A DNA stretch of 64,000 bases from Guillardia theta CCMP2712 (GCF_000315625.1 NW_005434611.1:259698-323697); one strand, 5' to 3'. Positions 24,696 to 39,096 are shown, counted from the stretch's first letter. Program-made: numbers and translations. Notes: a model not told the origin generated them from the letters alone.

Positions 24696-24796
24696 CAGCC
24701 GGCCTTGATCTGGGCCTTGATCCTGCTTGATCGCAAGTTTGTGGGTATCTGGTCACCCCACATACGTGGTTCCGTACGGTCAACTGCTGAGCGGAA

Positions 24797-27030
24797 ATGG
24801 GGGGAGGGTTGGGAAAGGGGAGGAGAGGTAGAGGATGGGGGGAGGCAGAGGCTCGAAGCAGGAGGGCAAGGGAAGAGGGTAGGAGGGAGCTGAGTCTCTC
24901 TTCGCTGTCGCTCCGCACTGTCCCTGGACTCTCGCTGCTGCTGCCTCTCCTCGAGCAACTGGACCTCTCCCACAACGACCTGTCGTCGTTCCCGGATGAG
25001 CTCTGGGGCATGCAGGTTCTGCGCGTGTTGAATCTGTCAGGGAACAGGATCGAGGGCGTTGGGCGTCACTACTCGGATGCTCGCAAACAGATAGGACTCT
25101 TCCGATGTGAAAGCATAGACCTGTCTTCCAATCAACTGCAAGACTGGCCGACATTCTTATCCAAGTAAGCAACGATGCTCTAGGCTGTTGATCAGAGTTG
25201 GATTTTATGTGGCCAGGGATCCTGTATTGTCATGATTATCTCCTCTCCTAGTTATCGTCTGTGCTGACTGCTGTCTAGCCTTCCTAAACTTCATTCCCTC
25301 GTTCTTTCTGCAAATCCACTAGGAACACCCAGCGAGGGTGGTTTAGCAAAGTTCACATCTTTGACAGAGCTAGGTCTAGGAGCTGGTCTCACATCGGTAA
25401 GGATGGTCTCATCTGAGTCCATGTCGCCGCTTACGACCTCGTCCAGGAAGCGGTTCTGTCTTGCCTTCGAAGTTGTCCAGCTCTGGAGTCCTTGACTCTG
25501 GAGAACAACGGGATAGGAAGAGCAGAATGGATGGAGAGTCCTGCTAAATCAGCAACGCCCTGCCTTCTGTGACACTCTTCGATGCAGGTCGCCGCTGACC
25601 ATCTCCATCGTGAGTCACCCGAGGGACGGGGAGTGGGAGACTCGGGCGTCGCAGATTCTGAGTATCAGTATGCGCCACTGTGGGAGGGCGAGTGTCGTCT
25701 TGACCTCTGCTCTGCTTGGATAGGGGAGGTGATGATGTCGACCCGGCCCATCGGTCGACGGGAGCAGAGGCAAAGGACAGGGATCTCACAAGAAGTGCTG
25801 ACCGCCCTGAACCTGTTGACCCCAACATCGTCTTGTCTTGGAAGGCTATCGGCTCCATGTACTGGGTAAGGACTGGTGGATGCTATCGACCTGCCGCCCT
25901 CTTGACTGCTGGCAGGTGAAGACGCTGAATCTCAGCCGCAATCAGCTCAACTGCGTGCCCAAACTTTTCTCGAGGTTCACTAACTTGGAAAGTTTGAACC
26001 TCAGCAACAATGTAATCAACCGTGTCCCCGGTGTGCTTCTGAACCCTTGCAACAACGCTCCCCCTGACTCTCCTGGATGATGTAGAGCTGGAGTTGCCAG
26101 CATTGAAGAAGATCGACCTCTCGCACAACCTGATCAGTGATGTAAACTTCACCCTGAAGAAGGTTGATGCTTGACATGATTGTAACTCGGCCGTTCTCAC
26201 CAGTTGGACGGCATTGACAAGCACTTTCACGGCATCCAGGACCTCAACATAAGGTACCTTTTGACAGGAGAGTCGTCTTCGTCGTTTTCACTCTGTTGCA
26301 GCTGGAACAAACTTGTATCATTGCCTCGTTTTGAAATGCAAGATGAAGGGAGGTGAGTTTTTTAGTTTCTTTGGCTGCAGCTCATTTTGCCGCTATCTAT
26401 AGTTTTAGCAGATTGACTGCTCTTCAAGATCTTGATTTGAGCTCGAATGCGATAAAAGACATCCGAGCGGTGCGTTGCTGATCCTTGATAGTTGCTCTCA
26501 GACCTTTCGTTTCGAGCTTGCTCTAGCTCAGGATTAAGATCTTTCCGTCCGTCTAGGTTGCGATGTGTCCCGTTCTCACGAGGCTCTTTTTCAAGAACAA
26601 TCCAGGTTCCGATCACATCATGTTACCTTCATGGTCGTGGCCTTGGTAACTTCCAACAGTGTGTTCTCCTCCGAAAGATGTGTTAGAGGGAGGATTGTCG
26701 ACCATTCAGAACTGGGTATGTGTCTCAGATTGATTGGGGAACCTGATGATAATCTCTCCTGTGGTTATTCAGGTAAGGACCAACCGGCAAGCCGTCATAC
26801 AAGAGCATGATCAAAGGAGGAAGGTGCTTTGGACTCGGTTCATCGAGCTATGATTGTATTTGTTGATCCTTTACTTCTAGCAAGAAGAAGAGGAGAAGAA
26901 GAGATTGCATGATGAAGAAATGGAAGCTAGATACAAGAAGGTATGTCTGCCTTTGGGGTAAGTCAGGCAATGATAAATTCCTGTGTACAAGCTGTTACAA
27001 GAGCTGGACGACGACGATGACAAAGATTGA
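24797..27030 (+). CDS. Leucine-rich-repeat protein
   Basis: Many short exons. The first (24797-25168) carries LEQLDLSHNDLSSFPDELWG, LRVLNLSGNRIEGV and SIDLSSNQLQDWP. Later exons add LPKLHSLVLSANPLGTP, CPALESLTLENNGIG, VKTLNLSRNQLNCVP, NLESLNLSNNVINRVP, LPALKKIDLSHNLISDV, LTALQDLDLSSNAIKDI and MCPVLTRLFFKNNP. About ten LxxLxLSxNxI repeats form a protein-interaction solenoid. The C-terminus is charged (QEEEEKKRLHDEEMEARYKK) and ends in an Asp run at 27030. The layout of LRRs then an acidic/basic helical tail is common in ciliary and scaffold proteins, but the role is not shown here. Exon edges at 25500-25900 are uncertain. Confidence 0.75.
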
Positions 27031-27241
27031 TAACGGGGGAAGGAGCCGGAAGCAGTGATGTCAAATAGGAAAACTCATGATGTATGGAATTCAATGACTT
27101 GCCATGCTCCTAATCAACGAGCTGTTTCTAAGTATGTGCCTCCTCCCAGCCTCCCTTTCGTCCGTCACTTCTCCTCTCTGCGCCTCGTCATCTTACAACA
27201 TCTTATGTGCTTGCCTCTCTCCATCCCTTGAATTACATCTC

Positions 27242-27613
27242 TAGAGCGATTCAAGATGAGGTCACTTGCCTTCTACCTGCGTACATGGCTACAGCCTTTT
27301 CGTCCCACATCCTTCGTCCTTGGTCACCAAAAGGTTTAGTAAGGAGATAATTCAGCGGTATCGCAACCTGCCCGTCACCTGGTTCAAGCATGACGGGCAC
27401 TACAATCAGGCATCCACCACATTACACGGCTGAAGAGCATAGCGATGGGGAAGATGGAGTTCTGGGTTTATGTTCGAGTCTTACAATGCATTTGTAGATG
27501 ACGTGGTAGAGCAGATTCAGGCGATGACACAAATCCCTTCACCATCATCAGGTCATCGGGCAGGAAAAGTTTGTCTTCGAGCATCAGATTTCGTCCTTGT
27601 CAAGGATCCATAA
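27242..27613 (+). CDS. Possible small gene, weakly TAF13-like C-terminus
   Basis: Open segments read AIQDEVTCLLPAYMATAF (about 27246), EIIQRYRNLPVTWFKHDGHY (about 27340), and a final one from about 27470 that begins MFESYNAFVDDVVEQI and ends VCLRASDFVLVKDP at 27613. The last part loosely resembles the histone-fold ending of TAF13/SPT3-type proteins. The resemblance is weak, and the exon links were not settled. A second ORF at 27720-27877 (ending EFAVFEIPNYK) may belong to it. Confidence 0.3.
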
Positions 27614-28069
27614 TCCTAGGTCCTTCCAGCAACGTTGATCAAATACCTCTACCTTTCCTCTCCTCTCCTTCCATCCACAGCGCTCTCACAACCTCCCAGT
27701 ATTTGTGAGATATTCACAGCGATGAGCTTGCGATTTCTCCCTCCCTCCCTCTGGAGCCATGGAGCTTCACAAACGTTCGTCCCTCAGCCGTATTTTCCCC
27801 TGTTGCGACGGGGAGACTTTCAGGGCTACGAGATGGGACGCGAGTTCGCAGTGTTTGAGATCCCAAATTACAAATGATTTAAAGATGTTAACGCTGTAGG
27901 GAAAGTCTGTGGTCACGCCGTCAGATACGATCCGATGGATGTAGATCGCCCCCAGCAGCCTCGAGCTCGTGGTCCTTCGGAGACGTGCGTTCGGTCGAAC
28001 TCTTCAGGCAGACAGGTGTCGCAGAGTCAAGCGGTTAAAAAGCTACTAACAGTAGCCTGTAGTCGATCA

Positions 28070-28450
28070 AAAGGCCAGCGGCGCCGCCCGGGCCCGCCGC
28101 CGGGAGGCGCGGCCCGCGACGGTCCGATCTGCTGCTGACTGAGCCGGGGCCCAGCCGCGGGCCCTAGTACCGCCGCATTTTGATTTCGCCGCTGCCCGCG
28201 GCCCGGCGGCCCCGGACCGCCACCCGTGTCGAGGCCCCGGCGGGGGCAAACTGCAAGACCATTGCCAGTTCCATTGCTATGACCGCGGTGCCCGGCCGCA
28301 AGCGCGGCGCCCGGCCGGGCGGCCTTCTGTCACTGACGGTTTCCGGAAGTTCAAGCAGTCGGCCGCCGCTCTCTGGCACGGCCCGGTGCCGCGGCCCGCA
28401 GTCACGGTGGCCCGCGGCCCTGGCTGACCGGGCCCCGGGTCTACACACCT
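28070..28450. repeat. GC-rich repeat block C
   Basis: A very GC-rich island (GGCGCCGCCCGGGCCCGCCG) is preceded by GCGGTTAAAAAGCTACTAAC, which contains the GTTAAAAA motif shared with other blocks. Its long open frames are a composition artefact. Confidence 0.5.
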
Positions 28451-29316
28451 ACAAGTCTAGTCAAGGATGCTTCTGTTCTCTTGAGGGCTTGCAGGATCTC
28501 CAGACCGTCGAAACTTTAAAATTTATTTCGTCTCCGGGGCTATCCGGAGTTGTCTCACTCAAACTCGTGGCCTTTGTTGTGGCCAAACTCGTGGCCCAGC
28601 CTGCGTGCAGTAAAGATCGCCAGAGGAAAATTGGCGGTACCGTGACGTCGCAATGGCAGACTGGAGGGAAAGGGAAAGGGAGAGTAGAAAAGCGCGAGAG
28701 GAAGTGAGTGAGAAGAAAGAGCGAAAAGGAGAGAAGAAGAGGAATGTTGTGGACAATCGAATAGTGTGGAAGAAACCAGAACAGCAAGGGGCGCGGTGAA
28801 TTGGATTGACGTGCAGAAGGGTTTGGGATCCAATCAGGTTCCTGATAATAAGAACATTGGAGACAAAGATTGAGATACGAAGGGTGAACGAGGACGAGTC
28901 AAAGAGAAGGCATGGAAGTGTTGAAATCTTTCTGCAGTAAGAACTTGACTGAGAGGAGTACCTGTAAGTCTGGGACAAACGAGGTTAATTTGTTCTTGTC
29001 AAACCGTAGAATGAGGAGTGTCAGAGAGGGCAGCCATCAACGCAAGTCAAGGGAAGGAGCGTTTCATGCAGTGTGATTTCTCTCTGCCGCACAGAGATTG
29101 TCTGAGCATCATCCCTTGCGAACCACTCACCCTCTTGCTGCAGTTGTGCCTCGACCTCTTCACTCCTGCGAAAAGAGCTGTGGCTGAAACCTGTGCTCTC
29201 TTCCCATCAAGTCAGCTTGTATGGCAAGGGGAAGAGTGTATTGACATTCTCATGACATCGAGAGTTGCTTCACAAGATCCTCATCGTGCAAGCTTCAAGG
29301 TGGGATTTCAAAGCAG

Positions 29317-29778
29317 ATGGATGAGAGCGAAGAGACAAAGCAGTTGAAGGAGCTGGTGAAGAAGGAGCTGGTGAAGGAGGAGAAGCCAGACGAGGAGGAG
29401 GAGCTGGTGAAGGAGGAGGATTATGAGAGCCATTCTCCGATTGACCAACAGTGGATAGAGGAGTTTATGGACTATATCGATGACGAGAGTGGCGACGAAG
29501 GTAGACGGGAGAGTCAGGCAGCAAGTTCAACAAAAGCTCTATCCTTACCAGGTTCAGACCACCTCACAGCAGACGAAACGGTGGGGAGAAGAACAAAGCA
29601 CAAGAAATCGACTATGGGAGAGGAGAAGCAAGAGACGTCCGCTCGGAAGATGCTGCATGAACAACTGATCGATCAACATAGGGAAAGCGTCCGAAAGTGG
29701 CAAGAGCAGGTGGTTGAGCTCTCAACTCTCTCACAGTACTCAAGCAGCAACGTTGATAGCACGCGCACGGATTCATGA
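29317..29778 (+). CDS. Highly charged hypothetical protein
   Basis: A 153-residue frame starts at the ATG at 29317. The N-terminal quarter is a Lys/Glu repeat (KELVKKELVKEE, EELVKEEDYE). A short segment QQWIEEFMDYIDDESGDEG and a basic/polar tail follow. An open frame just upstream (29069-29290, with LTLLLQLCLDLFTPAKRAV) may be a preceding exon, but no acceptable splice was found. Family unknown. Confidence 0.45.
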   Translation: MDESEETKQLKELVKKELVKEEKPDEEEELVKEEDYESHSPIDQQWIEEFMDYIDDESGDEGRRESQAASSTKALSLPGSDHLTADETVGRRTKHKKSTMGEEKQETSARKMLHEQLIDQHRESVRKWQEQVVELSTLSQYSSSNVDSTRTDS

Positions 29779-30850
29779 GAAACCAGAAACACGTGAGCTG
29801 TTGCTTGTGCAGTGCAGGCAATGTTTCAGGAATGCTTGAACTGTTGCTTGTGCAGTGATTCAAAATTCTGCATGGGGTGCCTGCATCTTGCACCGTCGGG
29901 GAAGACAACACGATGAACGTGCACCCAACTATCGTGTGAAACGATCACACAAAACCGTGGGGGCAGCAGACATGTTTCTTTACACGGATTCTGAACCAAG
30001 TTTCACCGCCTTTCCTTTCGAAGATCTCAAGATCAGAAGGACAAAGACAACAGGGTACAGCTCTATCTCACCATTTGTACAGATCCGGTCAAACCTAGCC
30101 GTTGGAAACTCTCATTTTGTTTGCATGCAAACCTTTTCTGCCACTCTTGTTTCAGGTGCCGTGAGAATTTGGCCAATCAGTTTCAGTTTCTACTTTTTTC
30201 AGTTTCTTCTCAGTTCTCGCGATTTTCTTTATTTCTGTGCAAGCATGAGAGGTGTAGTCGTGACGGTGACAAAGAAGGCAGCAGATTTCCCTTCAATCTT
30301 TTATCAAGCTGTTATGTACTCGTATCAGGTAGACAATATTACCCCATGGATGCTGAGCGCCACTGTGCTCAGGACACATTTATTTTTCTTATACATTTTT
30401 CTTATACATTTTTCTTGTACCACCAAAATTGCAAGATGCGATGGCAATAAACACAAAGACAAACTGAACTTGTGAGATGGAAATTTATGAGTTCTTTGAT
30501 GACACTGTCCGCTAAATGCCATGTAAGTGGAAACCCGTTGACCAGCATCATCTAATCAGTTGACTCAATCACATCTTTCCTCTCACTTTGCTGAACCCAT
30601 GCAGCACTGACAACCCTGACTCTCCTTGTGCTGCAAGATACCACAACCTACACACTTCGTGCAACATGTTACATCATCAGTCATTTGGCATGTGCATGCT
30701 CTCGTCACAGCTTCAACGGAGGGGGGGAGCAACTCCGATGTCATCCTCTATGCTCTCAGGACACAGTCACTTCTACTGATCAATGCTTCTCTTGCCATGT
30801 AAACATCTCTTCCTTGTCTTGCCCCTGCCATCAAGCTTCCTCTCCTCACC
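29779..30850. other. Region without a supported gene
   Basis: A 17-bp direct repeat, CTGTTGCTTGTGCAGTG, occurs at 29798 and 29841. A 206-codon open frame follows (29855-30475), but it lacks recognisable content and contains pyrimidine-rich, intron-like stretches. Confidence 0.4.
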
Positions 30851-31205
30851 GACCCATTCCACCCCTCTGCCCCTACCCCTCCGCAACCCCATCACCCCCC
30901 TTCTCCATCTTCCTCACTCCCTCCCATCGCCTCCTCCTCATGCGCGTTGCATCCTTCCCAGCGACTTCTCCTGTCCCTCCATTCCCTCCTCTTCCCACCC
31001 CTCCCTCCCCCTCCCTCTCCCCCATCTCCCTCCCCTCCCTCCCCCTCCCTTCCCTTCCCTTCCTCTCCCTTCCCTTCCCTTTCCCTCCCTTCCCTTCCCT
31101 TCCTCCCCCTTCCCTTCCCTTCCCTTCCCTTTCCTTCCTCTCCCTCCCCCTCCCCTCCCTTCCTCTCCCTCCCCCTCCCTTCCACTCCCTTCCTCTCCCC
31201 CTCCT
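30850..31205. repeat. CCCTT/CCCTCC pyrimidine tract
   Basis: About 350 bp of nearly pure C/T on the plus strand, built of TTCCC and CTCCC units upstream of the kinase gene. It produces long but meaningless Pro/Ser/Leu frames. Confidence 0.85.
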
Positions 31206-31514
31206 CTCATGCGCCTCTGCCGCATTGGGGCGGCAAGTAGGGCCATGGGAAGTGACAAGTTACGAATTCAACAAACAAAAAAAAAAACATCAACATCGAG
31301 CGAAGAAGCGAACAAGACTTGCAGGATGATGACTAGCAGCACATCAGTCTCCTCCTTCAGACAGCATGACACAGAGAACGTCGAGCACACGGGTACCGCC
31401 TCGACCTCTCCGTTGTACTCCCTGAACCCCTCGTTCCTCGTGGCACCCTGTGTATACTGGCTCGTTGCTCCATCTGTTTGACAGATCTCAACAGGGGAGA
31501 AGATTGCGAGTGTA

Positions 31515-33407
<1,893 letters not shown>

Positions 33408-33441
33408 TATGATGGCGTTGATACTGCCGGACTTTAGTAAG

Positions 33442-36400
33442 TCATGTATCAACCCTTCTCTGCTTGTCTCGCATCTCCCTCATCACTGCCATCCTACACT
33501 TGGCACAAAACCTCAGAAAGTTCTTGCCAAGTTTGGCAACAGCATCTGGCTTGAGATTTCTGATTGGGTGAATCAAGATCTGGGCGAGCATCGCGCTGAA
33601 AGCACTCATCAATAAAGCAGAGCACAATCATCACTACCGGTCGATGGACATGAATCTCCTGTGGTCGAAGTAGTCGCATCCCTTCCACGTCAACCTCCGA
33701 GCGCCAGCTTTGCTCGCACCTGTAACACGCACTCACTCACTCCAATGGCGCAAGACCAGACTGTCATGCCGATTCCTCTATAAGTTCGGTATGGCCGATA
33801 TCTCGATTCCGATGGATGTCTTTAGAAGGCAGATAAGAGGAGCAACAATCGAAACTTTCGTCTCACTCCCAATCTGATGGGTTCGACTCCTCTCTCTCTT
33901 CTAAGAGGCATTCTTCCTGCCCATCAAAATCATCACTGTCTCATGACCGAAGTGAAACGTCTCTGCGCACCAACGTAAAGTTCTCGTCGAGGTGTCTTGC
34001 AACCCTGCTCAACTCCTGTGCAAGCGGCTCCTGCTGATGTTCAAAGGCAACAGGCGAGCTAAAGTTTGAGACCTGAGGATCATACTTCGAGTCTGAACTG
34101 TCGACGTACGGAGGGACCTGATCGTCAAGCATTAGCCGCGCACAGACTTTAGATGTGAGTCCTAACATTCAGGGCAGGGAACAGTTTGAAAGGTTTTGAC
34201 CAATCATGTCCGATCACCGTGTTGAGACCACTCCTCCCTTCTACGTCAGAGTGAGCATTCTCAAGTCAAAGTAGGCGAGTCTTTGCTACCCGCGATCGAT
34301 TCCAAGTACTCAAACACGAAGGACCGCCCTTGATAGTACGCCAAGTCCTTTACCTTCTCATCAGAAAACACCCCGTTGAGGAGATGATTGCAAACACCAA
34401 TGCGGACATTCCAAACTTGTCAGGTTGTGTAAAGTTCGGCTGCTTGCCAGATTGCTCAAACCCTTGCATGATGGACTGCTAGGTTATCAGATCAAAGTGT
34501 AGAATCCTGCAATTTACCTCCACTGTCTTCTTGTAATGGTTCTGACAGAGCGCGCAATAATGCAAGATCTGATATGACGCGACTCAGCAAGAAGAAGAGG
34601 ATTCAATGTTGGTGCGTGCCGATCGGCCATTGAGATCTTTGAGCATCCGATCGGCTCCAGCGCGTAAAAGGGCGTGAGTGATGTTGTAGTGACCGAGCTG
34701 AACGGACATCTAGACGAAAGAATGCAGGTAAGATGTGTAAGCGAAACATGAGAAGTTGAGTTGGAACCATCAGTGCAGTCTTCCCTATGTTGGCATCCTT
34801 CACATTAGTGAGAACACAAGTCGATTCTTCTCTCACAAGACCTGGAGATCGACGACTGCCGGATATTCCAAGATAAGAGCAACCACTGCATGAGCTCCTC
34901 TTAGCAAAAGCAGCACACGACACATTGTCACATTCAGATCGTCCCAGACAGACAGCTTTGTGTAAAGAGGCCTGTGCGTGTTGAACAGTTCACAAAGGAG
35001 AGGCGATGACATCTTCAAAGTCTTCACCATCCCATCAGAAGAGTCGATCGCGTTGACATCGGCCCCTCTTTGTCATCACATCAAATCCTGCTGCAAGGTA
35101 GATGAATAATTACCTTTCCAAATATTTCTTGGCATAGAATATGTCATTCTGTTCGATGGATCTCCTACAGAATCCAACAAATAAGATTCATTTCCAACAG
35201 CAATCGCAAGACGGTGAAGTAAAAGGCGCTCACCAGAGCTGTGCATTCAATCTTTCACTTTCGGTTGCAGAGTGATGGACCTGATGAACATGAGACAAGC
35301 AGCAAGTAGAGCAAAGCTCTTGTCACTTTCAGTTCTAGTTGCAGTTCTCTCAACCTCTGAGACTCCTTCTCATCGATGACAGGAGGATCGAACAGATACA
35401 AGTAACTGCAGCAACCAAGGTAAATTCAGAACTTGCAAAGTACGACTCACAACACTCACTTCTGTATCAAACTTCGGAATGGCCCTGTGCCATTCAAAAG
35501 ATCTTGAGTGTTGAGGTCTGTTGGCAGGTACAACATTCAAAATCACTCGTCAGTGAATTTCTCGATCGATCAAGAAAATTCTCAACCTCCACTGCTGTTA
35601 GATGTTGCATCCAATGTACAGCTGTGACCGGATCAGATCGAGATATGAAACAACTCTTCGTACCTGAATCCATACATTGATGCCACCCTGTCAATAATCT
35701 CTCGATCGGCTGTTGAAAACGTCTATCAGATCTGCTTCATCTGTCACAGCGCCATGAAATTACTGAAATTCGACACATCCATCCAATTCTTGTCCCAGAT
35801 TTGAATCTTGGCATTCTAGCATTCACATCAAAATTCAAATCCAAAGAAAAACCGGATGATGCATTCGCAGACTTACTTGGCCGTCTCTTCTCACTTTTGC
35901 CATGAGCTCTGAAACCTAACAACCAAGAAGACTAAGAATTGATCGAAAGAGAAGGAGGACAGAGCGGACATGCGCATCGTCGTTTCGAAGACAGGTTCTG
36001 ATGAAATACTTGCTCCAGGGGTCCCACTCTTTGAGATAATCCTTTGCAAACTTCAGCCTAACAACGCGGACTCACAAATACTATAAACATGAACGTCACC
36101 TGCAATCTCCCAATCAGATATGTAAAGGCTGGTCTGTAGGTGTTATCCGTGTAAAAGCCATCTTGGGTCGCTGAAAATCTCAGACATTCGATCAAATCCA
36201 TGGATTTGAGTTGCTCCGTGTATGGCTCTGTGTTCAAGTGCGAAGTACCATCCTCTTCGATGTCTCTAGATTTGCCAGGAGATCCCCCATTGAAGGGATC
36301 CGAACCCTCTTGCAGAGTTGATGATGACGGTGTAGCAGAGAACTCTTTTGACAGTTGAGCTCGGGAACGTTTTCCATCTGCCTCTTGCGATTTGCTATGA

Positions 36401-36780
36401 GCAAGTTGCTCAAATCTCTGACTATCTTCATCTAACTCCTCTCCTTCTTCATCATCGGTATGATCTTGATTGCTTCGATTGCTTTGCTCGCTCACACTCT
36501 CTGACTCATCGTTTCCTGCCTCATGTGAAGAGATCGACATGGGACTTGCCACATTTTCCTTTCCTCCCCTCACATAGATGCATGTCGGCGCCGATCTACA
36601 TGGCACTAGCTCACACCAGCGAGGACTGAGGGAGTCAGTGGTACCAAGAAGGAGTGAAAACCCCAGGATCCACATCAGAGCAGGCGTCAGTTGCTTGTCA
36701 TGCCGTGTCTTCGATGACGAGAACAGCGAGGAGAACGAGGAGGACCGAGGAGGACAGTCCCTTGCCGCTCCCATTCGCAT
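33442..36780 (-). CDS. Ankyrin-repeat protein with N-terminal signal-like segment
   Basis: Minus-strand gene with many small exons. The first large exon has two candidate starts (36780 or 36675). The second gives MWILGFSLLLGTTDSLS, a good signal peptide. An acidic Ser-rich region follows, then LIECLRFSATQDGF. After a short intron comes FAKDYLKEWDPWSKYF at about 35965-36050. Ankyrin-type units are visible at about 35040 (RGADVNAIDSSDG), at 34830-34910, and at 34620-34710 (LGHYNITHALLRAGADRMLK). A Cys pair motif, YCALCQNHYKKTVE, lies at about 34515-34570. Later exons read VWNVRIGVCNHLLNGVFSDE and WKGCDYFDHRRFMSID. The C-terminus IRNLKPDAVAKLGKNFLRF... stops at 33442. The signal segment suggests secretory or plastid import; function unknown. 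Several exon junctions are tentative. Confidence 0.62.
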
Positions 36781-36825
36781 CCCCTTGTGTTCTTTTTCAC
36801 TACTGGCCAGCAGTCGCATTCCTTC

Positions 36826-37540
36826 TTTACTCAAAGTTAAGTTAAAAAGCAGTACGAGGACAATCAGGAGAGTCGAGGAGGCTTGACCCTGACACTGTCG
36901 CACAGGCCAAACGGCGAGAAGAGAAAAGACAGCGAGAACCAAACCTATTCCTGCCGACTGCTGTCCCCCAAACTCCGGCGAAGGAATGAGACGCCGGCGC
37001 ATAGTACCGGAATGCCACCCCGGCGATGATCAGTGGTACTGCGGCGAAGGACAGGGAGGCCTTGAGTTGACAAAAGATCCTGGACCGGACTCCGAATGCG
37101 TTTGCACGTCGGATCACCTGAGACGTCTTGTCGGACTGGAGGCCGAGAGATCGGAGGCCAGCGCTGGGGCCTTGCAGTGCTCGCCGAGTCACTGAGTCCG
37201 TGTCCGACGGTCGCCGCGGGGGCATCCGCCACAGGCCGGGCCAAACGGCGAGAACTTCAATTCTTTACTCAAAGTTGTCAGTTAAAAATTGGCTACGCCC
37301 GGCACCCAGTATTCCTTCCCGGGCCTCGGGGGGACGGTCACCGGCCCGATTGGCCCCGGGAGCGGGAGTCAGCCTGGATCATGCCTAACTGCAACTCATT
37401 CAACGGTGATTGTCTTGGCCAGTGCGACAGTGTTTTGGCGATGATCGTGACCGGACACTGACAGGTGACTCTGTGAATCTCAGTGTGACTCGCTCGGATT
37501 GGCCCGGCCCGGCCCGGCCGACAGTTGAGTAAAGCAAAAT
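36826..37540. repeat. GC-rich repeat block D with two related half-units
   Basis: Two related segments are present. TTTACTCAAAGTTAAGTTAA at 36826 is followed at 36900 by ACAGGCCAAACGGCGAGAA. At 37229, CAGGCCGGGCCAAACGGCGA is followed by TTTACTCAAAGTTGTCAGTT at 37263. GGCCCGGCCCGGCCCGGCC lies at 37501. The block overlaps the 5' edge of the ankyrin gene's longest open frame, so that upstream part is probably not coding. Confidence 0.6.
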
Positions 37541-38448
37541 GTCAAATTAGTCAATGTATTTTGGGCATGCGGCGAGTTTGAGCGCCGGCAAGAAACGAAC
37601 CGTGAGCTAGAGAGAGAAGAGTATGAGTGAATCCGAGCTGCGATCATGTGCAAAGGAGGGAGGAGGGGATACTGTGGCAAATTGAGATGATTTCAATCTA
37701 GCCATCCTGAGTGCGAGCAAGGCAGAATGGCGTTGACGAGCGCTACTGGCGACTAGGGCAGTGGGAGACTTGCAAAGCTATACGATAGATCTATTGGATG
37801 TCCGTAGTGCCTGCAATGATCTTTGACTTGATGCTTTTCCATGTGTCAGCGTGTCACGCTTGTCTGACGCAAGAATCGATACAGCGATGTTGTTATGTTT
37901 GTTGATTTTCAATCCAACTCTTATTTAAGATTTCACGCTTATTCCTACCTTGACGTCACACGAGTTTCTGCCGTCTGTGTTGCGTCGCTCCTGACTCCTA
38001 TCATGTTTTTTTCGTAGGTAGAAACCACTGATGTTCTCTACGCTGGGTCTTTGGTACGAGATTTTCCATCCATGGCATCGCGAGTGCAATACAGACGGCA
38101 GTGATTGCCGAGTTTTCTGGCGCAGAAGCAGAACGGCTTACATGAACGAGAGCGAGCCATTGTCCAGTTTCCTCGTTTCAATCGGAGCTTGGAAGGAAAA
38201 CCAAGCAGTAGATGCAACTGCCGTTCCTGCAACTGCTGAAGCCTCGCCAGCAAGTTCAAGTGCATAATTGGTAGAAGCAAGGTTTGTTTGGGAATGAATG
38301 GCTTTAGATCTGTATATGTTCGTTTCACCAAGCTTTACTTCTCTTCAGGAAAACGCATCTATCTCAAATCCAGTATTATGTAAATCGTGCTTGATCCAGG
38401 ATGTTTAGAAGTATAACTTCTCCGAACGTTGATTTTCATTAGATGCCT
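37541..38448. other. Spacer without a supported gene
   Basis: The only open frame of note is 78 codons at 38031-38267, ending in an Ala/Ser-rich tail. It follows a plausible acceptor (TTTTTTTCGTAG) but has no recognisable content. It was left uncalled. Confidence 0.35.
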
Positions 38449-39096
38449 CTAGTTGTGCTTTCCAGTTGGCCAAAGCTTTCTTGCCAGGATGTAGTCGCTG
38501 AGTTCAATTGAATCCTGAACAGAGCTCCTTGGTGGCTTCCTGTAACGTGCCATGGTCGCGCATTTTTTGCTCCAGAAGTCAATCAACTGTTGCTTGGTGA
38601 TAACACCGTCCCTGTGAATTTCAATCATGACTTGGTAGCTCGATCAAAATGCGACGAAGACTCACTTGCCAGCGTTGATTTCCTCCAAAGCTGCATTCAA
38701 TTCCTGCACTTCCCCATGCCCTGAATCTGCGAGAATAACAGCAAGGCTGCCAGAACGTCAACATCAGCCACTCTGTGCAACGGTTCAACATACCTATTCA
38801 AGCAGTGACGATCAATTTCCCCATTCTCATCCTCGTCAACAAGATCAAACGCCTCCTGAAGTGCAATCGTAAGAAAGAATCGTGCTTTGATGACCACTCA
38901 CTTTGATGCACATAGTTTCCTTGGAAACGCTACCACGCTCTGACTTGCGAAGCTCATTGATTTTTCTCGCGGTTTCAACTGCTGCATTTGAAAACGATCT
39001 GTTTGTATATGTCGTACTGAAATTGTGATTCGATTTAATCAGTCTTGGCGCTGCGGTAATGAGACGCCGACTAAATCCATATGCCCTCGAGAGCAT
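38449..39096 (-). CDS. Organelle-targeted EF-hand protein
   Basis: Four exons on the minus strand (39096-38902, 38855-38794, 38746-38666, 38611-38449) join in frame to 166 residues. The N-terminus is Arg/Ser-rich with no acids (MLSRAYGFSRRLITAAPRL), typical of a mitochondrial presequence. EF-hand loop 1 is in EAFDLVDEDENGEIDRH: D-E-D-E-N-G-E-I-D fits calcium ligands at positions 1, 3, 5 and 9. A second, degenerate hand is LEEINAGKDGVITKQQLIDF. The C-terminus reads ELSDYILARKLWPTGKHN. Calcium-sensing inside mitochondria is the inferred role. The open frame extends upstream of the chosen ATG, so a slightly longer form is possible. Confidence 0.75.

Noticed and set aside
28180-28707. 175-codon frame in GC-rich block C
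   Set aside because: Stop codons are rare in G/C-rich DNA; the frame crosses the block boundary with no coherent protein features.
29855-30475. 206-codon open frame
   Set aside because: No recognisable domain, no good start context, and pyrimidine-rich intron-like stretches; not convincing without transcript data.
30628-31481. Long Pro/Ser/Leu-rich open frames
   Set aside because: Generated by the pyrimidine-only tract; no codon structure or family resemblance.
38031-38267. 78-codon open frame with Ala/Ser tail
   Set aside because: Competing frames in the same DNA look equally plausible and no family match is visible.
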